Positions 14,701-25,565 of a stretch of DNA of 64,000 nt are shown here, piece by piece. Within the stretch, counting starts at the first letter, position 1. The number at the start of each line of letters is the position of its first letter. Position numbers and translations under genes: made by a program. This DNA comes from Euglena gracilis. Its lineage: Eukaryota > Euglenida > Euglenophyceae > Euglenales. The stretch is taken from NCBI GenBank assembly GCA_039621445.1, contig CP154954.1, positions 62,044,898 through 62,108,897 on the forward strand, read 5' to 3'. Under the pieces are notes generated by a model. That model was given only the letters and a program-made list of their open reading frames with translations, searched no databases and was not told the DNA's origin.

Positions 14701-15645
14701 GTGGATGCACAGCTGGCTGTTATGGAAAGCACCCAAGCAGACATCTCAGCAAATAATAAATGTTGTTTGTGCACATTTGTGTCAATCTTGTGTCTTCTGT
14801 TGGTCATATTTGCCGAATCTTGGCAATGATACGCAAGCAAAAATACATACACATGCAAACACCTGCCCGCATGAACACACATGCACGCATTCACATCCGC
14901 CCACCCACCCACTCACCCACCCACTCAGGCCCACGCACATGCGCAAGCACGCACGCACCCACCTGCACACAACGCACAACACACACACGCGCACACACAT
15001 GCACACTAACACACTTTAGCAGTGGGCAGTACATATCCTCCAGCTCCAGGACGAGCCCTTGCATGCGAGACTCCATCGCGGGGATGTCCAACAGGGAGAG
15101 GACCACGTTCGTGTCCGGTCACAGACAGACTGTATGACCAGGAGGAGCGTGCACCCACTGCCATGCACCCCACCCTGCCCCAAGGGGGGCCACTATAGAT
15201 GTGCAGTCCCACACCACACGCAAGGCAACGAACCCCCTCCCCAAAATTGAAGGACGGGTGCGTTTCTTGCGGAAGTTGCACTTCTTGCAGAAATGTGCTT
15301 CTTGCGGAAATTTTCTTGGAAATTACCGGGATTGGAGGTGCAGTTGCAGTGGATTGCTGCCTTCAGCGGTGGGAGGTGTGCCCTGCACTTGGAACGGCCC
15401 CGCACTTCTGTTGGGGGTGTTCAAACAGCACACAAAAGATGAATACATTGAGCCTCTGATTCAAAACCTCTGGACTTGTAAGAATTACCGAATATGCACA
15501 GTCAAGCTGTGCATGTGGCATTGGGTTCGGTTCCCTGTGCCTCACAGCCTGGACCGAAGACGCGGCCCTGGGCGATCTCCGGGACGAGGGCATACGCGAT
15601 CAGGCCGGCGGCCCCCGTGACACACACCCGGACGGTGGTCGCCAT
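5119..15645 (-). CDS. Malate dehydrogenase, cytosolic type (10 exons)
   Basis: NAD-dependent malate/oxaloacetate oxidoreductase. Exons: 15555-15645, 15015-15120, 14565-14649, 11493-11585, 11195-11286, 10188-10257, 9674-9761, 9073-9137, 7222-7417, 5119-5237. Together they give 335 codons including TGA, close to the 330-335 usual for this family. Motifs in order: [14 protein letters not shown] nucleotide-binding loop, LLDI (the Asp expected for NAD), [15 protein letters not shown] mobile loop with both Arg, [38 protein letters not shown] with the catalytic His, [24 protein letters not shown]. No targeting extension is visible, which suggests the cytosol. All junction phases agree. Introns 1 and 9 are nonconventional; the other seven are GT-AG. 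Oddity: the usual LDHNRA reads LDQIRA, keeping the Asp and Arg but not the His or Asn. Confidence 0.93.
5238..7221 (-). other. Nonconventional intron, MDH intron 9
   Basis: 1,984 nt. It begins TCCCAG and ends CTGAACGG, so CAG is at +4 to +6 and CTG at -8 to -6. The last exon has an in-frame TGA just upstream and no AG between that stop and the coding sequence, so a conventional acceptor is impossible. Phase 1 is kept across the junction. Confidence 0.8.
7968..8673. mobile_element. Tc1/mariner-like fold-back element, no transposase
   Basis: Terminal inverted repeat CAGTGTGGCAAGTAAATT, flanked by TA on both sides as expected of Tc1/mariner insertions. The arms extend inward for about 180 bp (7968-8160 against 8497-8673) and carry an internal duplication of the AAGTAAATTTTCAGACCC motif. 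The roughly 340-bp centre has no coding capacity. It sits in MDH intron 8 inside a (GTAT)n microsatellite that continues on both outer sides. Confidence 0.85.
8674..8985. repeat. (GTAT)n / (GCAT)n microsatellite
   Basis: About 310 bp of ATGT units with GCAT and GTGT variants. The same repeat precedes the adjacent element at about 7890-7967, so the element appears to have landed inside one longer array. Confidence 0.9.
10675..11023. mobile_element. TIR element, CAATTGCTTA family, copy 1
   Basis: Starts CAATTGCTTACC and ends GCTTAAGCAATTG. Internally it has C/G runs, repeated CCAGTCAGTCACT motifs and a hairpin CCGGCGCCTTCGGCGCCGG near 10858-10876. It occupies part of MDH intron 5 (10258-11194) and has no coding capacity. 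Confidence 0.75.
11656..11930. repeat. (GAT)n/(GTT)n/(GCT)n/(GGT)n trinucleotide array
   Basis: Successive GAT, GTT, GCT and GGT blocks, preceded by a TG tract, in MDH intron 3. The Asp, Ile, Ser or Met runs in the six frames are repeat translations, not protein. Confidence 0.95.
12321..12358. repeat. Perfect 17-bp-arm hairpin
   Basis: GCATCGCCTTGCATTGG and its exact complement are separated by four bases. More GCATCG units flank it on both sides. It lies in MDH intron 3, next to a region rich in short GGCCAAAA-type words (12000-12300). Confidence 0.8.
13844..14171. mobile_element. TIR element, CAATTGCTTA family, copy 2
   Basis: Starts CAATTTTTTACCGACCC and ends GCTTAAGCAATTG. It shares with copy 1 (10675-11023) the CCAGTCAGTCACT motifs, the order of C/G runs and the CCGGCGCCTTCAGCGCCGG hairpin, followed by GGTCACTCAAGCCACTTTTG. 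It is in MDH intron 3. A third, partial copy may lie at about 38754-38930. Confidence 0.75.
15121..15554 (-). other. Nonconventional intron, MDH intron 1
   Basis: 434 nt. The 5' end is GTCCAG (CAG at +4 to +6) and the 3' end is CTGTCTGT (CTG at -8 to -6). Splicing here reads VF-G-PDTNVV, matching the family. The nearest AG acceptors upstream of exon 2 put the MDH reading frame out or hit a stop, so a GT-AG solution fails. Confidence 0.8.
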
Positions 15646-15654
15646 AGCACACCT
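15646..15654 (-). promoter_or_regulatory. Likely trans-splice acceptor of MDH
   Basis: A CAG lies immediately before a 7-nt leader (GTGTGCT) and the ATG. No upstream coding exon is needed, and the start gives the expected MDH N-terminus. In euglenids such an AG would receive the spliced leader; that is inference from the family of organisms. Confidence 0.5.
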
Positions 15655-17035
15655 GACCCCTGTGGGCGATGCAAGGGGAAAGAGGGGCAGGTAGTTTTCA
15701 AAGGGGGGGGTCTGTGCCATACCCAGGAGGGGAGGTTGCTCCGGACCCCCCCCTGCCACCCACCTCAATACCAGCGGCCATCTATCCCTGGTCTCCACGC
15801 ACGCTACAGCCCACCGTGTCTGAAATGGACATGAGGCAAGAGGAGGTCGGAAAAGAAGCCAACTGGCTTGGGGGAGAGGGACTGCATGGTTCTGAGTCCA
15901 GCTCAATTCTTTTTGAAACTTTGATTAAAATAAATTATTCACCGTTGTACACTACCCCCCCCCCCCAGGGGATTTCAAAGCACTGGCTAGGAGAAAAAGG
16001 GTGCTGGCTGGACCAGTAGGTACCCGAAAATCGGCAAAAAATCCGATTCCAGCGGAGTCAGGACATTCAGGCAGGCTGTCAGGACCTTTATTGACCCTGT
16101 AATTGTAGTTGTAGTTGCCTGTGCTTGTAGCGTACGTATCATTTATTGTCCATGTGAAATGTCCCAATAATCGGACCGATCCATAATGCAGACTTGGTTG
16201 ACATTGGGCCAACATCAATGTTTCTGTATAAAGCCTGCCTGTACACTGGGAATGCTGATACAAACACAACAAGAAGAGTGCAGGCAGCGCCACAAAACGT
16301 GACTTTGGGGGGTTTATCAGGATGAAAAGAACAGACATACAGCTACGACAAACGTGAGAAAGCGGGAGGCGAAAAGACGATCGAAAACAGCGTGGCAAGG
16401 TCAGTGACTTAGTATTCAGGTGCAGATCCGAGGGGGTAGAAAAGCGTTGTGGACAACCAACCTTCTGTTTCCTATTCCATTCATTTCGGACGAATCCACA
16501 TGGAGGGAGGTCCCATCTGCCATTCTTGCCCCACCAACTTCTCCAAGTCAGTCTTCCATTGTCAGCTGAAATGGATGGGATTCTTGGCAAATTGAACCCC
16601 CCCAAATGATAATATCTTCCGGGAGGAAAAATATATATTATTTGGTCGGTTTTAATCCCCCAAGGGAAATATTTGGCAGCACCAAACTACTGGATCCCCC
16701 ACCAGGGCTGATTTCAGTTATTGAAGGAATAAGATTAGGGTTGGGTAGCTTCAGGCCAAACTTTGTGAATATGACTGATGTTAGATCAATGGATTAGGCC
16801 TAAGTTACGCCAACCCTATCCCTTCAATGACCGAAAATCAACCCTAGGGGGTCCCAGTAATTCAAGGCCACCGACTTCATTTCGGGGGTGGAAATTGGGT
16901 CCCAGGGGGTGGAATATTCTTTGGGGAGGGTGTCATGGAAAGAAGGTTGGCAGAAAATTCATCCAGAAATGAAAAAAAAAATACAAACAAAAGGGAAGGT
17001 CAGTGGAGCATTGTGTGCCGGTGAACCTGACGGCC
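15655..17035. other. Intergenic stretch, MDH start to ankyrin gene stop
   Basis: About 1.4 kb between the two genes, which face the same way. No codon-biased exon was seen on either strand. There is one C run near 15955 and the GGCTGG element motif nearby. Promoter sequences cannot be recognised. Confidence 0.45.
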
Positions 17036-20000
17036 CTACAGCTTGATGAGTCGCAACCAAATCTCAGAGAACTCGTGGAAATGCACCGCTCCGTCCATGC
17101 GCGTTGTGGTGCTGGAGATTAAACTGTCCACCTGAAAAGAAGCAACGTTTCGCTAATAATTTGGCAAGAGCTCTCTCCAATAAACCCCCCAAAAGTCTCC
17201 CGGATTACTCAGTGCCACACCAATGCAGCTTGGGTGAGTCCCAAAGAAGCGAGGCATCGGCCCACTGGATGGGCTCATCCGGAAAATACAGGTGCCCGTT
17301 GTTTGGGCCTTGCCCAGCAGGGATTCACCGTCACTTGCTCAGGAAAGGGGGGGGGGAGGTCTCAAATTGGACGTCAGTGTCGACTGGGGATTGGCGGATT
17401 GGCTTTGTTCCACTGTTTGAAGTGAGATAAAGCAGCCCCTCCCTTGCAGCAGTTAGAGACGTCCCGATTTGTGACGGCCACATCCCATTGGCTACTGGCG
17501 CCTCCTACCTCCCATCAACCATCTCAGTTGGAATCGGGATGAACCACGACTGATATGATCGGGATGAACCGACGAGTGTGGGGTCGCGCTGTATCGTAGA
17601 AAGCCAAAAGGCTGTGGCCCGCTCCCATGCAGACCTCAGGCTCAGACAAAGCCACTCCGAACCGCTCCTGCTTCAGGTAGAGCTCCTTCACCTGGAGGGG
17701 ATGGGTCGGACTTCCCCCTCTCCCTGTGAAAAAAATTCCGGCGCGAAGCGCTGGAAAATTCTTTGGGCCTTGAAAAAGGCCAAAAGCCGTGTTTTTTTTG
17801 AAAAAATATGCCACATCACCGGAAATCTCACCTTCTCTGATGCCTGGTAAGAAGCGCCGGGTTGTTCTTGGCCCCCCCCGTCTGAAGGGGGAGTGGCCTG
17901 GACCCCCTCCCCCCTCTGCAAAACCAATGCTCACTTAATCCCAGGGGGGGGGAGAAATTGCACATCGGGGGGGTCAAAAATTGCAGTGCAAAAAATTGCA
18001 CAAAATTGCACAAAATTGCACAAGCCCAGCCCAGCACAATTCCAGAAAAGCCATACCAGAAACCAGAAAAGCTGCATATTCTGCCAATTTACCCGGTCGG
18101 TTCGCCCAAAAAGTTGCAACACAATCAGCTGTGGCAATATGCGATGGCAATACTTACGCCATTCATCCTGAATTTGTTCATCATCCAGTGGAAGCAGGCT
18201 TTTGCTTAAGGACCCCGGGGGGGGGGTACTGGCTAGCCAATCGGCTAGACACTGGAAAAAATGGACCAGCTAGACCCCCCTCCCCCTGGGGGGGGGCAGG
18301 GTTCGATATAAGGACAGGTGGGGGGGGGTGGTCCGGACCCCCCCTGCGGGCCAGGAGGGGGGGGGGGGGGGGGGGGACCCCCCCCCACCTAAACAGGTGC
18401 GCGGTCTGGGTTACCGAAAATTTTTGACCCCCCAAAACGACCAAAAGTGCCATTTTCGGCACTTTTTGGGCAAAAATGTGCCAAAAATGCAAAAAAATTT
18501 CGGCGCGAAGCGCCGGAGGAAAAAATTGACCCTTTTTGGGGGGTCCCGGGAACCCCCCCGAGGGTCGGTCCGGACCCCCCTGGCAGGTGGGGGGGGGGTG
18601 GTCCGGACCCCCCCTGCGGGCCAGGAGGGGGGGGGGGGTGGGGGGGACACCCCCCCCACCTAAACCATGTACGCCCTCCTTATATCAAACCCTGGGGGGG
18701 GGTGGCCCCCAACTGGAAAAAAATTTTTCCTCCGGCGCTGTGCGTCGAGGTGGAAATGAGGTTTTAAACAGGTTTTGGGCTGATTTTGTTCCACAAATTC
18801 CCAAAAATGGCCAAAAACGGGCATTTTGGGCCATTTTGGGCGTCCCCAAAAAATTTCCGGCGCTTCGGGCCGGTCACTGGAAATTTTTTTTCCACTAGCT
18901 GGCCCTGGTAGCAGACCCCCCCCCCCCCCAGGGGGTTTGCTAGAAATTCCACTAGCCAAATTTGGACTAGCTGCAGTCCAGCCCCCCCCCCCCCCTCCAG
19001 GGGGTACTGGAATCCCTTAAGCAAAAGCTTGAGCGGAAGACACAACATTTCATACTTTGAAATTACCAAGGCACAAATACGAACCTGTTTGTAGAACGCC
19101 CATTGGTCCTTTGCCAATTGGCCGATTGGGCTTGAACATTGAGTAAACCAACAATAAACAGCCTTTGAACGGAAATTTTCAGTACGCACATCAATTTCCC
19201 AGCAAAAAAAAAGGTAAGTTCTCAATTGCATCAAAAACTGACATTTTCCAAAACAGAATGTGCTGGGCCATGTGCAATTAATTGCACAAAATTGCAAAAA
19301 TTGCACGGTGCAATTTTCTCCCCCCCCTGCTTAATACCCTACCTGGGAATTACATGTTGCAGCAGTGCCGTTTTGAGCACATCATGTGGCAAGGGTCCCT
19401 GTTTCATGGGGAATGGGAAGGGGGAGCACCTCAAACCAAATAATACACTAAACAAGCACACAAAACAAAGAAAAACACAGAAGAACGCCAATGACTCTCA
19501 CCTGCTGAGGGTAATGGGAACTCCACAGTGGTTTTTGGTAAGGCTGTTTGGTAACGACAATGAACAGCACAAGGCGTGCCTTTTCCCGGCTTGCAAACCC
19601 GGATGGGTCAGGCTCCAATTTCTGGAACAGCGATCGCAGTTGACGGTCTGAAATTGGCAGCAGCCCTGAATTGGGGGGGGGGGGTCAGGTGGAACCTCGC
19701 GGGTGCAAAAATCTCATTCGCATCGGTTGAGCCAGAGGACAGGTGCAAAGGGTAGGCACGTTGCTCATGTCAATAATATGGACATGTTGTTGAGATCAGT
19801 TACCATCACACTTACTGTCGTTTGCTTGGTTGTCTTGAAAGCACACAAAACAGTGGAAAGATTTTTAAGAAATGATTTTTGTTCTTAGGATTCTTCTTTC
19901 CAGGGTCTTATTTCTGCCCCCTTGATTTCTCAGAGTTTACTGTGACTGGTTGGAGAGCTTTAAAAGTACATTGTAAAAATTGAAGCACGGTGTACCAAAC

Positions 20001-23000
20001 ACACAGCAGAGCTCTACAACAGACTGAGTATAATGATCATACCTCAACAGAAAGCAATCAAGATGATACACATTGCCCCAAAATTGCATTGAGGTGAAAA
20101 ATCATAGCTTAACACGTCCTGTTCTGTCTCTTCATCACTTCAGCTGTTGAAAATTTGACTGCCATTTTTGATATTTTCTTTTGGATCGATTTACAGCCAA
20201 ACTCACACCGGGGAAAAGACAATGTTTTTCATGGGGGGGGTAAAGGCCCACCCTCTCCCCCGGGGCCTAAAATTAAAAAATCCCTGGAGGGTACACAATA
20301 AAAATGTGATGGGAATAGATCCGGACAACCAGGGGAGGAAAAGACACCGATGTTGCTCTCGGCGTCGGGGGGCAGGCGGGCCACGTTGGCAACGTCGATG
20401 GGGGTCTGCCCCGCCCTGCAGCACAAGAGAGAAGGTCTTCCGTCAGGCAACCACACTCAAATCCTCCAAAGGGATTATGGACATCGACCGGGTAATTTAT
20501 TAAAGACCCCAGGTCCAGCCAGCTGACTGGAAAAGGTGCTGGCTGCCCCTCCCCCCCAGGGGGGATCCTACCTACGGCTGCCGATCTGAAAGCTGGCACC
20601 CCAAAAAAAAGCAAAAAAGCGGGGGGCTTCAGAATTTTCCCCCGAAATTTTTGAGGTGAACCCCCCCCCCCCAGAACCCTCAAAAAGGCCTTTTGGTCAT
20701 GAGGGGTCACAATAAATGGGGGTCGGGGGGAGATTCTCACAGGGGGATTCACCAGAGATGAACTTTGTAACCCACAGGGGGCGGGCACCTTTCCTCGGGC
20801 TCAAACCCACCAACCCATTTTTGAAAACCCACCCATGCACGCCCCCTTTGGTGGGTTTTGGGCCAAAAACCCTCAGAAAATGAGGCATTCCCCCCCCTCC
20901 ACTCTATAGATAAAGTACACACACTTTTTCTTTGCCATTGTTGATCAGGGGTGAACTTAACAGAGGAAAACATTTTTTTTTCGAACCCAGCATTTGTTCG
21001 TCAACGGAGTGCTTAATGACCCTGGGGAGGTCCAGATTAAGGCTGGAAAATTTGGACTGGTCTCCCTCTCCTTCCTGCGGGGGTCCCAACTGAAACTGGG
21101 CCCGAGCGGGAATCGAACTGGGTGCCAAAAAATCGAAACCACGAAAAAGATGCCCAGATGTCTAGCGAACTATTCCAGATATCAGTCGATCAATTTTGAG
21201 CTGAGCAGCCCATTATTGGCCCATTATTGCACCTTTGAAGGCAAAAATGGCTATCGAGCCGCCCTTCAGGCACCCTTCACCCTTCCTGGGGGCCCAGTCT
21301 GGGTTGTTGGACATCCACAATGGGGTGGCCTAAGCGATGCCCTGTTTGTCGGCCCTGGAAAGCTACTCCAGCTACCCCACTGGCATCTCCGCATCGTCGC
21401 ACACTCACCCGTCCTGGCTGCGGATGTCCGCCCCGCGGCCGATGAGGAACTGGACGAGCAGCGGCCAGCCGGTGGCGCACGCGACGTGGAGGGGCGTCTG
21501 CTGCGCCGCGTTGCGGGCGTCCACCTCCGCCCCGCAGTCGATGAGGTACGCCGCGACCGGCGCGTGGCCCGCCCAACACGCCGCGTGCTGCGAACGGAAT
21601 ATGCGTGTGCTTGAGTATTGCAGAGCCGGCATTTCCCGCCGTTGGTTTCGCAAAACTGAGGTTTACCGTCGAGTTCCTCTCCCGTTTGTTCTCAAAAATT
21701 GCACACATCCGGCATATGCATGGTTTGTCAGTGCACACCAGGGGGGTGTTGCGGCTGGGGCCACTGCGGGCATCCACCTCGGCCCCAAACTTCAGGAGTT
21801 CGCACGCCACGCTCAGAAACCCTGCGTGCGTTGGACTTCAGGCGAGAAACGATAATGCACAACGATGCAAAATCGATAATCATACTTATAATTATAATCA
21901 TAAGAAGAAGATGATGAATAGACTGACCATCGATGATAAAAACCCCATGGTCATTGATAAATGATGTTAATGATGAGGGTGATAATAAATTTGACAATGA
22001 CGATGATAAGGAATGATACAGATATTAATTATTATTTTTCTTTATCTGTGATTAAATGACATGATAGAAAAGATGGATGGGTGGATAACCTTGGGGAAAA
22101 ATCCCAATGCGAACAATCGCGTTTTTGGCAAATTTTTCCCCAACAGATTTGACAAATACACACGCGTGCACACATAAACGATAAAAACATCAGTTTTCTA
22201 CTACAATGCGCAAACCCCTATACAAAGCCAACGCTCACTTGATACCCTGCCCCTCCCTCCACCAGCCCCGAGGTTACAACAACTTTACAGATCTCTCGCT
22301 GAATGTGGGGGAATTCTTGGCCATGACCATTTCGGACCCCCTTTCCTGGAAATTGTCGGCGCTTCTACCAACCCGACCCAGCCCACTTGGGCTGAGCTGG
22401 CCCATCCCTCTCATCTGTATCCCTCACACGGAACAAGTGAAAATACCCAGCTCCGCAGCGATGTAGAGGCAGGTGTCCCCATTCAAATCTCGTGTGTTGG
22501 GGCAGGCGCCCTCCAGCAACAAAGACTGCGACATGGATGGACACGTGGGGCGAGTGCCTGCTTCGCTGTCGGAGTGGGGGTCCACCAGGGATGGATGGGA
22601 AGCCTTGAGGGGGCCCCCTCCCGACACGGAGGGGGTGGGTCGGACCCCCCCTCCTACCTCGAAACTGAGGGGGGGGGGGCGAAAAATTTTCGATTTCATG
22701 CACGGGCAAAGGGCCGGAAATCGGGTCGAAATCGGTCAAAAATCCCTGATTTTTCTTTGAAAATCGATCCAAAATGCTCATTTTTTGAAATTTTTTGAAC
22801 ACTTTTTTGGGGGAAAACACCAACACATCAAAAAAAAGGGCAGTATGTCCAAAAGTCAGCATTTTCCGGCGCTGTGCGCCCGAAGAAAATTTTTGCTATT
22901 TTTGGCACCTGTCAAGGAGGGGGGGGTCCGGACCCCCCTTCCAACATCTAGGGGGGGGGGTGGTCGGGACCCACCACCTTACCCCCTACCACCTACCTCA

Positions 23001-23278
23001 ATACCGAAGGGCTTCCCATCCATCCCTGGGGTCCACTGACAGGGCCAATCGGGCTTTTGTTCGGTTCGGTGGTAGAGGTCAAACATTTTCAGCGCCGCTG
23101 AGGCTCATTGTTGTTGAGCTTGTGTCTGCAAGCAATGCAAGCAATACAAGCACTCAATGTTGAGAATCAGCAAACAGCAAACCTCCACAATGTGTGCGCG
23201 GCCAGCAGTCACGGAGGCGACCAAGCACTGGTCGTAGCTCAAATCCAGAAAGGCTGGCTCATTGATGCATGACAGCAT
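17036..23278 (-). CDS. Ankyrin-repeat protein with EF-hand-like segments (10 exons)
   Basis: Exons: 23183-23278, 22447-22525, 21739-21821, 21409-21587, 20348-20415, 19502-19647, 19085-19162, 17574-17691, 17221-17308, 17036-17123. They give 341 codons including TAG. Residues about 10-150 form four or five ankyrin repeats (for example NTPLHAACWAGH, QQTPLHVACATGWPLLVQFL and GQTPIDVANVA), so a protein-binding scaffold is likely. Residues about 175-200 (EPDPSGFASREKARLVLF) and the C-terminus (RMDGAVHFHEFSEIWLRL) resemble EF-hand loops with some ligand positions missing, so calcium binding is doubtful. All introns are GT-AG with consistent phases. The exact last acceptor (17123 or 17131) is set by phase, and the donor of exon 5 is weak. 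No signal peptide or membrane segment was seen. Confidence 0.82.
18195..19032. mobile_element. TIR element, GGCTTTTGCTTAAGG family, copy 1
   Basis: The left end AGGCTTTTGCTTAAGGA and the right end CCCTTAAGCAAAAGCTT are complementary. Inside are several blocks of GGTCCGGACCCCCC, two GGCGC-AAGCGCC hairpins (about 18500 and 18735) and the sequence TTTGGACTAGCTGCAGTCCA near the right end. It lies in intron 7 of the ankyrin gene (17692-19084) and fills much of it. No protein is encoded. Confidence 0.75.
22580..23037. mobile_element. TIR element, GGGATGGATGGGAAGCC family
   Basis: The left arm CAGGGATGGATGGGAAGCC is matched by the right arm GGGCTTCCCATCCATCCCTGG. The centre carries G runs around GGTCGGACCCCCC and a CCGGCGCTGTGCGCC hairpin near 22866. 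It makes up about 460 of the 657 nt of ankyrin-gene intron 1 (22526-23182). Confidence 0.78.
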
Positions 23279-23284
23279 CAGACT
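23279..23284 (-). promoter_or_regulatory. Likely trans-splice acceptor of ankyrin gene
   Basis: A pyrimidine-rich stretch ending CCAG lies just before TCTG and the ATG, so the leader is only 4 nt. The alternative is that this is an internal acceptor and more exons lie upstream; I found none that fit. Confidence 0.4.
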
Positions 23285-23427
23285 GGAAGAGGGGCACACA
23301 CACATTCAGGGAAAAAAAGGCGGAAATCGGAACAGCTGGCAATCAATTGGGAGGAAAGGAAAGAAGATGCCAAAAGGCGAGCAGAGGACTTTTGAGTGAC
23401 AGGATCTGATCCAACGGCGCAATCCCC

Positions 23428-23984
23428 TGTGGATGGCCACGCTTGCATGGGAATCTCGAAGGGGGGGGGGCGGGGGGACCCCCTCCAAAACTAGGGGGAG
23501 GGGGGGGGGGGGCCCCCCCCTCCTACTTCCAGTCTTCGGTTGCCGAACTTCTCGCCGTTGAGTGCAAAATTCCGGCCCTTTTTGGGGTCAAAAAATCAAT
23601 TTTTCTGAAATTTCCAAAAATGGTGGGGAATCAAAGGAAATATCCAAAGACCAAAATTGAAGCCCTTAAAATGCCCCATCTAACAGCATTTTGATTTCCC
23701 CACAACTCCTCGCCTAGTCTGAGTTACGACCATTTTATCGACCAAGTTGCCAAAATTTCTTATTGAGCCTCAAGATACACACCCGGTGCGAAGCGCCGGG
23801 TGTGTATCTTCTTTTTTTGCCCCTACAGAGGGGGGGTGGGGGGACACCCCCTTCCGAAACTTGGGGGGTGGGGGTGGGGGGACCCCCCCACCACCTTACC
23901 CCCCTGAGAGGGAGGGGGGTGGGGGACCCCTACCACCTACTTCATGTCTGCGGAGTTTCCCATACAACCCTGTGGATGGCCCCT
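23428..23984. mobile_element. Possible C/G-run element flanked by direct repeats
   Basis: CCCTGTGGATGGCC occurs as a direct repeat at about 23427 and 23970, outside imperfect inverted ends (GCATGGGAA and TTCCCATAC). The interior holds G/C blocks and a GGTGCGAAGCGCCGGGTG hairpin near 23787. The direct repeat may be a target duplication. Confidence 0.45.
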
Positions 23985-24284
23985 GACTTAAATTGGCAAA
24001 TCCTTCATTTGGTTGGCAGCGTAGTCCTAACTACCCGCCCCCCCCCCCCTTGTTGTACGACCGGGTTCCTGCAACCTGCGACCAGGGGGGGGGGGTGGTC
24101 GTAACACCCCCATAACCTGCAACCTGCGACAGGGGGGTGGTCGTAAATGAGGGGGCGGTCGTAGGTAAGGTGGTGTTAAAATTTTCGCAACCCGCAACCT
24201 GCGACCAGGGGGGGGGTCATAACCAGGTTTTGAATAGTGCTGAGCTCTTTATAAGCGCGCCCCCACCCCTTCATTGACCCCGGC

Positions 24285-24565
24285 CCGGCGGCCCGACAGC
24301 CCGGCAGCCCGGCGGCCCGGCCGGCGGCCCGGCGGCCCAGCAGCCCGGCGGCCCGGTGGTCCGGCCGGCGGCCCGGCGGCCCGGCGGTCCGGCCGGCGGC
24401 CCGGCGGCCCGGCGGTCCGGCCGGCGGCCCGGCAGCCCGGCGGTCCGGCCGGCGGCCCGGCGGCCCGGCGGTCTGGCCGGCGGCCCGGCGGCCCGGCGGT
24501 CTGGCCAGCGGTCCGGCCGGCGGCCCGGCGGCCCGGCGGTCCGGCCGGCGGCCCGGCGGCCCGAA
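24285..24565. repeat. GGCCCGGCGGCCCGGCGGT tandem array
   Basis: About 280 bp of 9-15-bp GC-only units, mainly CGGCGGCCCGG with a CGGTCCGGCC variant. All six frames are open and give Ala-Gly-Pro-Arg-rich translations, which I treat as artefact. Confidence 0.9.
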
Positions 24566-24825
24566 AAACGCTCGTTTTCGGATCAAAGCAGTTTTTCTGG
24601 GTCCGGGAGGCCAAAAAACATCGTTTTGGGCAATTTTTTTTTCGATTTTTTCGACTTTTTTGACCTTGTTTTGACCCAAAGTCAATGGGTTGGCGGCCCA
24701 AAACGGGGCGCTGGAGGGTCGAAAAACACTCATATTCGGCTCAGAAACAGTTTTTCCGGGTCCGGGAGGCCCAAAAACATCGTTTCGGGCAAAAAAATTA
24801 TTTCGATTTTTTTTCGACTTTTTTG

Positions 24826-25050
24826 ACCCATGATGCCCCTCATTGGTCACGATGGCCATCCTCGGTCATGATGGGCATCATGGGTCATGATGGGCATCAG
24901 GGGTCATGATGGCCATCATGGGTCATGATGGGCATCATGGGTCATGATGGCCATCATGGGTCATGATGGGCATCATGACCCATGATGGGCATCATGGGTC
25001 ATGATGGCCATCATGGGTCATGATGGCCATGATGGCCATGATGGTCGAAA
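24826..25050. repeat. Palindromic GATGGGCATCATGGGTC array
   Basis: About a dozen imperfect copies of a roughly 17-bp unit such as ATGGGTCATGATGGCCATC. Each unit contains its own inverted sequence (GATGGCCATC, GATGCCCATC), so the array can fold into serial hairpins. Confidence 0.88.
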
Positions 25051-25119
25051 AACGCCCATTTTCGGCTCGAAAACCCTTTTTCCGGGTCCGGGAGGCCAAG
25101 AAGCATGGTTTTTATTTTC

Positions 25120-25565
25120 GCCTTTTTGGCCGAAAACGGCTAAGTCCACCAGTGGAAAAAGTGTACAAAATGGCCAGAATCGGCTGAAAAACAGCCGTAT
25201 CTCGGGCTACGCGAACAGTTGTGGGGAAATCAAAATACCGGTAGATGGAGTGTTCCAAGGGCTTCAAATTAGGTCTCCAGACATTTCCTTTGATTTTGCT
25301 TCATTTTGGAAAAATTTTGAAACTATTGATTTTTGGCCGAATTTTGGCTGAAAACGGCTAAGTCGGACAGTGGAAAAAGTGTACAAAACGGCCATCCGGG
25401 CCGAAAACAGCCGTATCTCGGGCCAGGCGGGGAGTTGCGGGGAAATCAAAATACCGGCAGATGGGGCGTTCCAAGGGCTTCAAATTAGGTCGGCGGACAT
25501 TTCCTTTGATTTTGCTTCATTTTGGAGATATTTTGAAAATTGACATTTTTTTGGCCGAAATGGCA
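25120..25565. repeat. Tandem dimer of a ~215-bp unit
   Basis: Two head-to-tail copies share AACGGCTAAGTC, CAGTGGAAAAAGTGTACAAA, CAGCCGTATCTCGGGC, GGGAAATCAAAATACCGG, GTTCCAAGGGCTTCAAATTA and CATTTCCTTTGATTTTGCTT, with scattered substitutions. Confidence 0.88.

Noticed and set aside
15502-15906. Longer N-terminal extension of MDH
   Set aside because: The frame is open upstream of the ATG, but the sequence there is not MDH-like and a good acceptor lies 7 nt before the ATG.
24285-24565. Open frames rich in Ala-Gly-Pro-Arg on both strands
   Set aside because: The tandem GC array is open in every frame, which is expected from its composition rather than from coding.
24285-25050. Regular repeats as a CRISPR array
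   Set aside because: Units are contiguous or degenerate with no unique spacers, and the genome is clearly eukaryotic.
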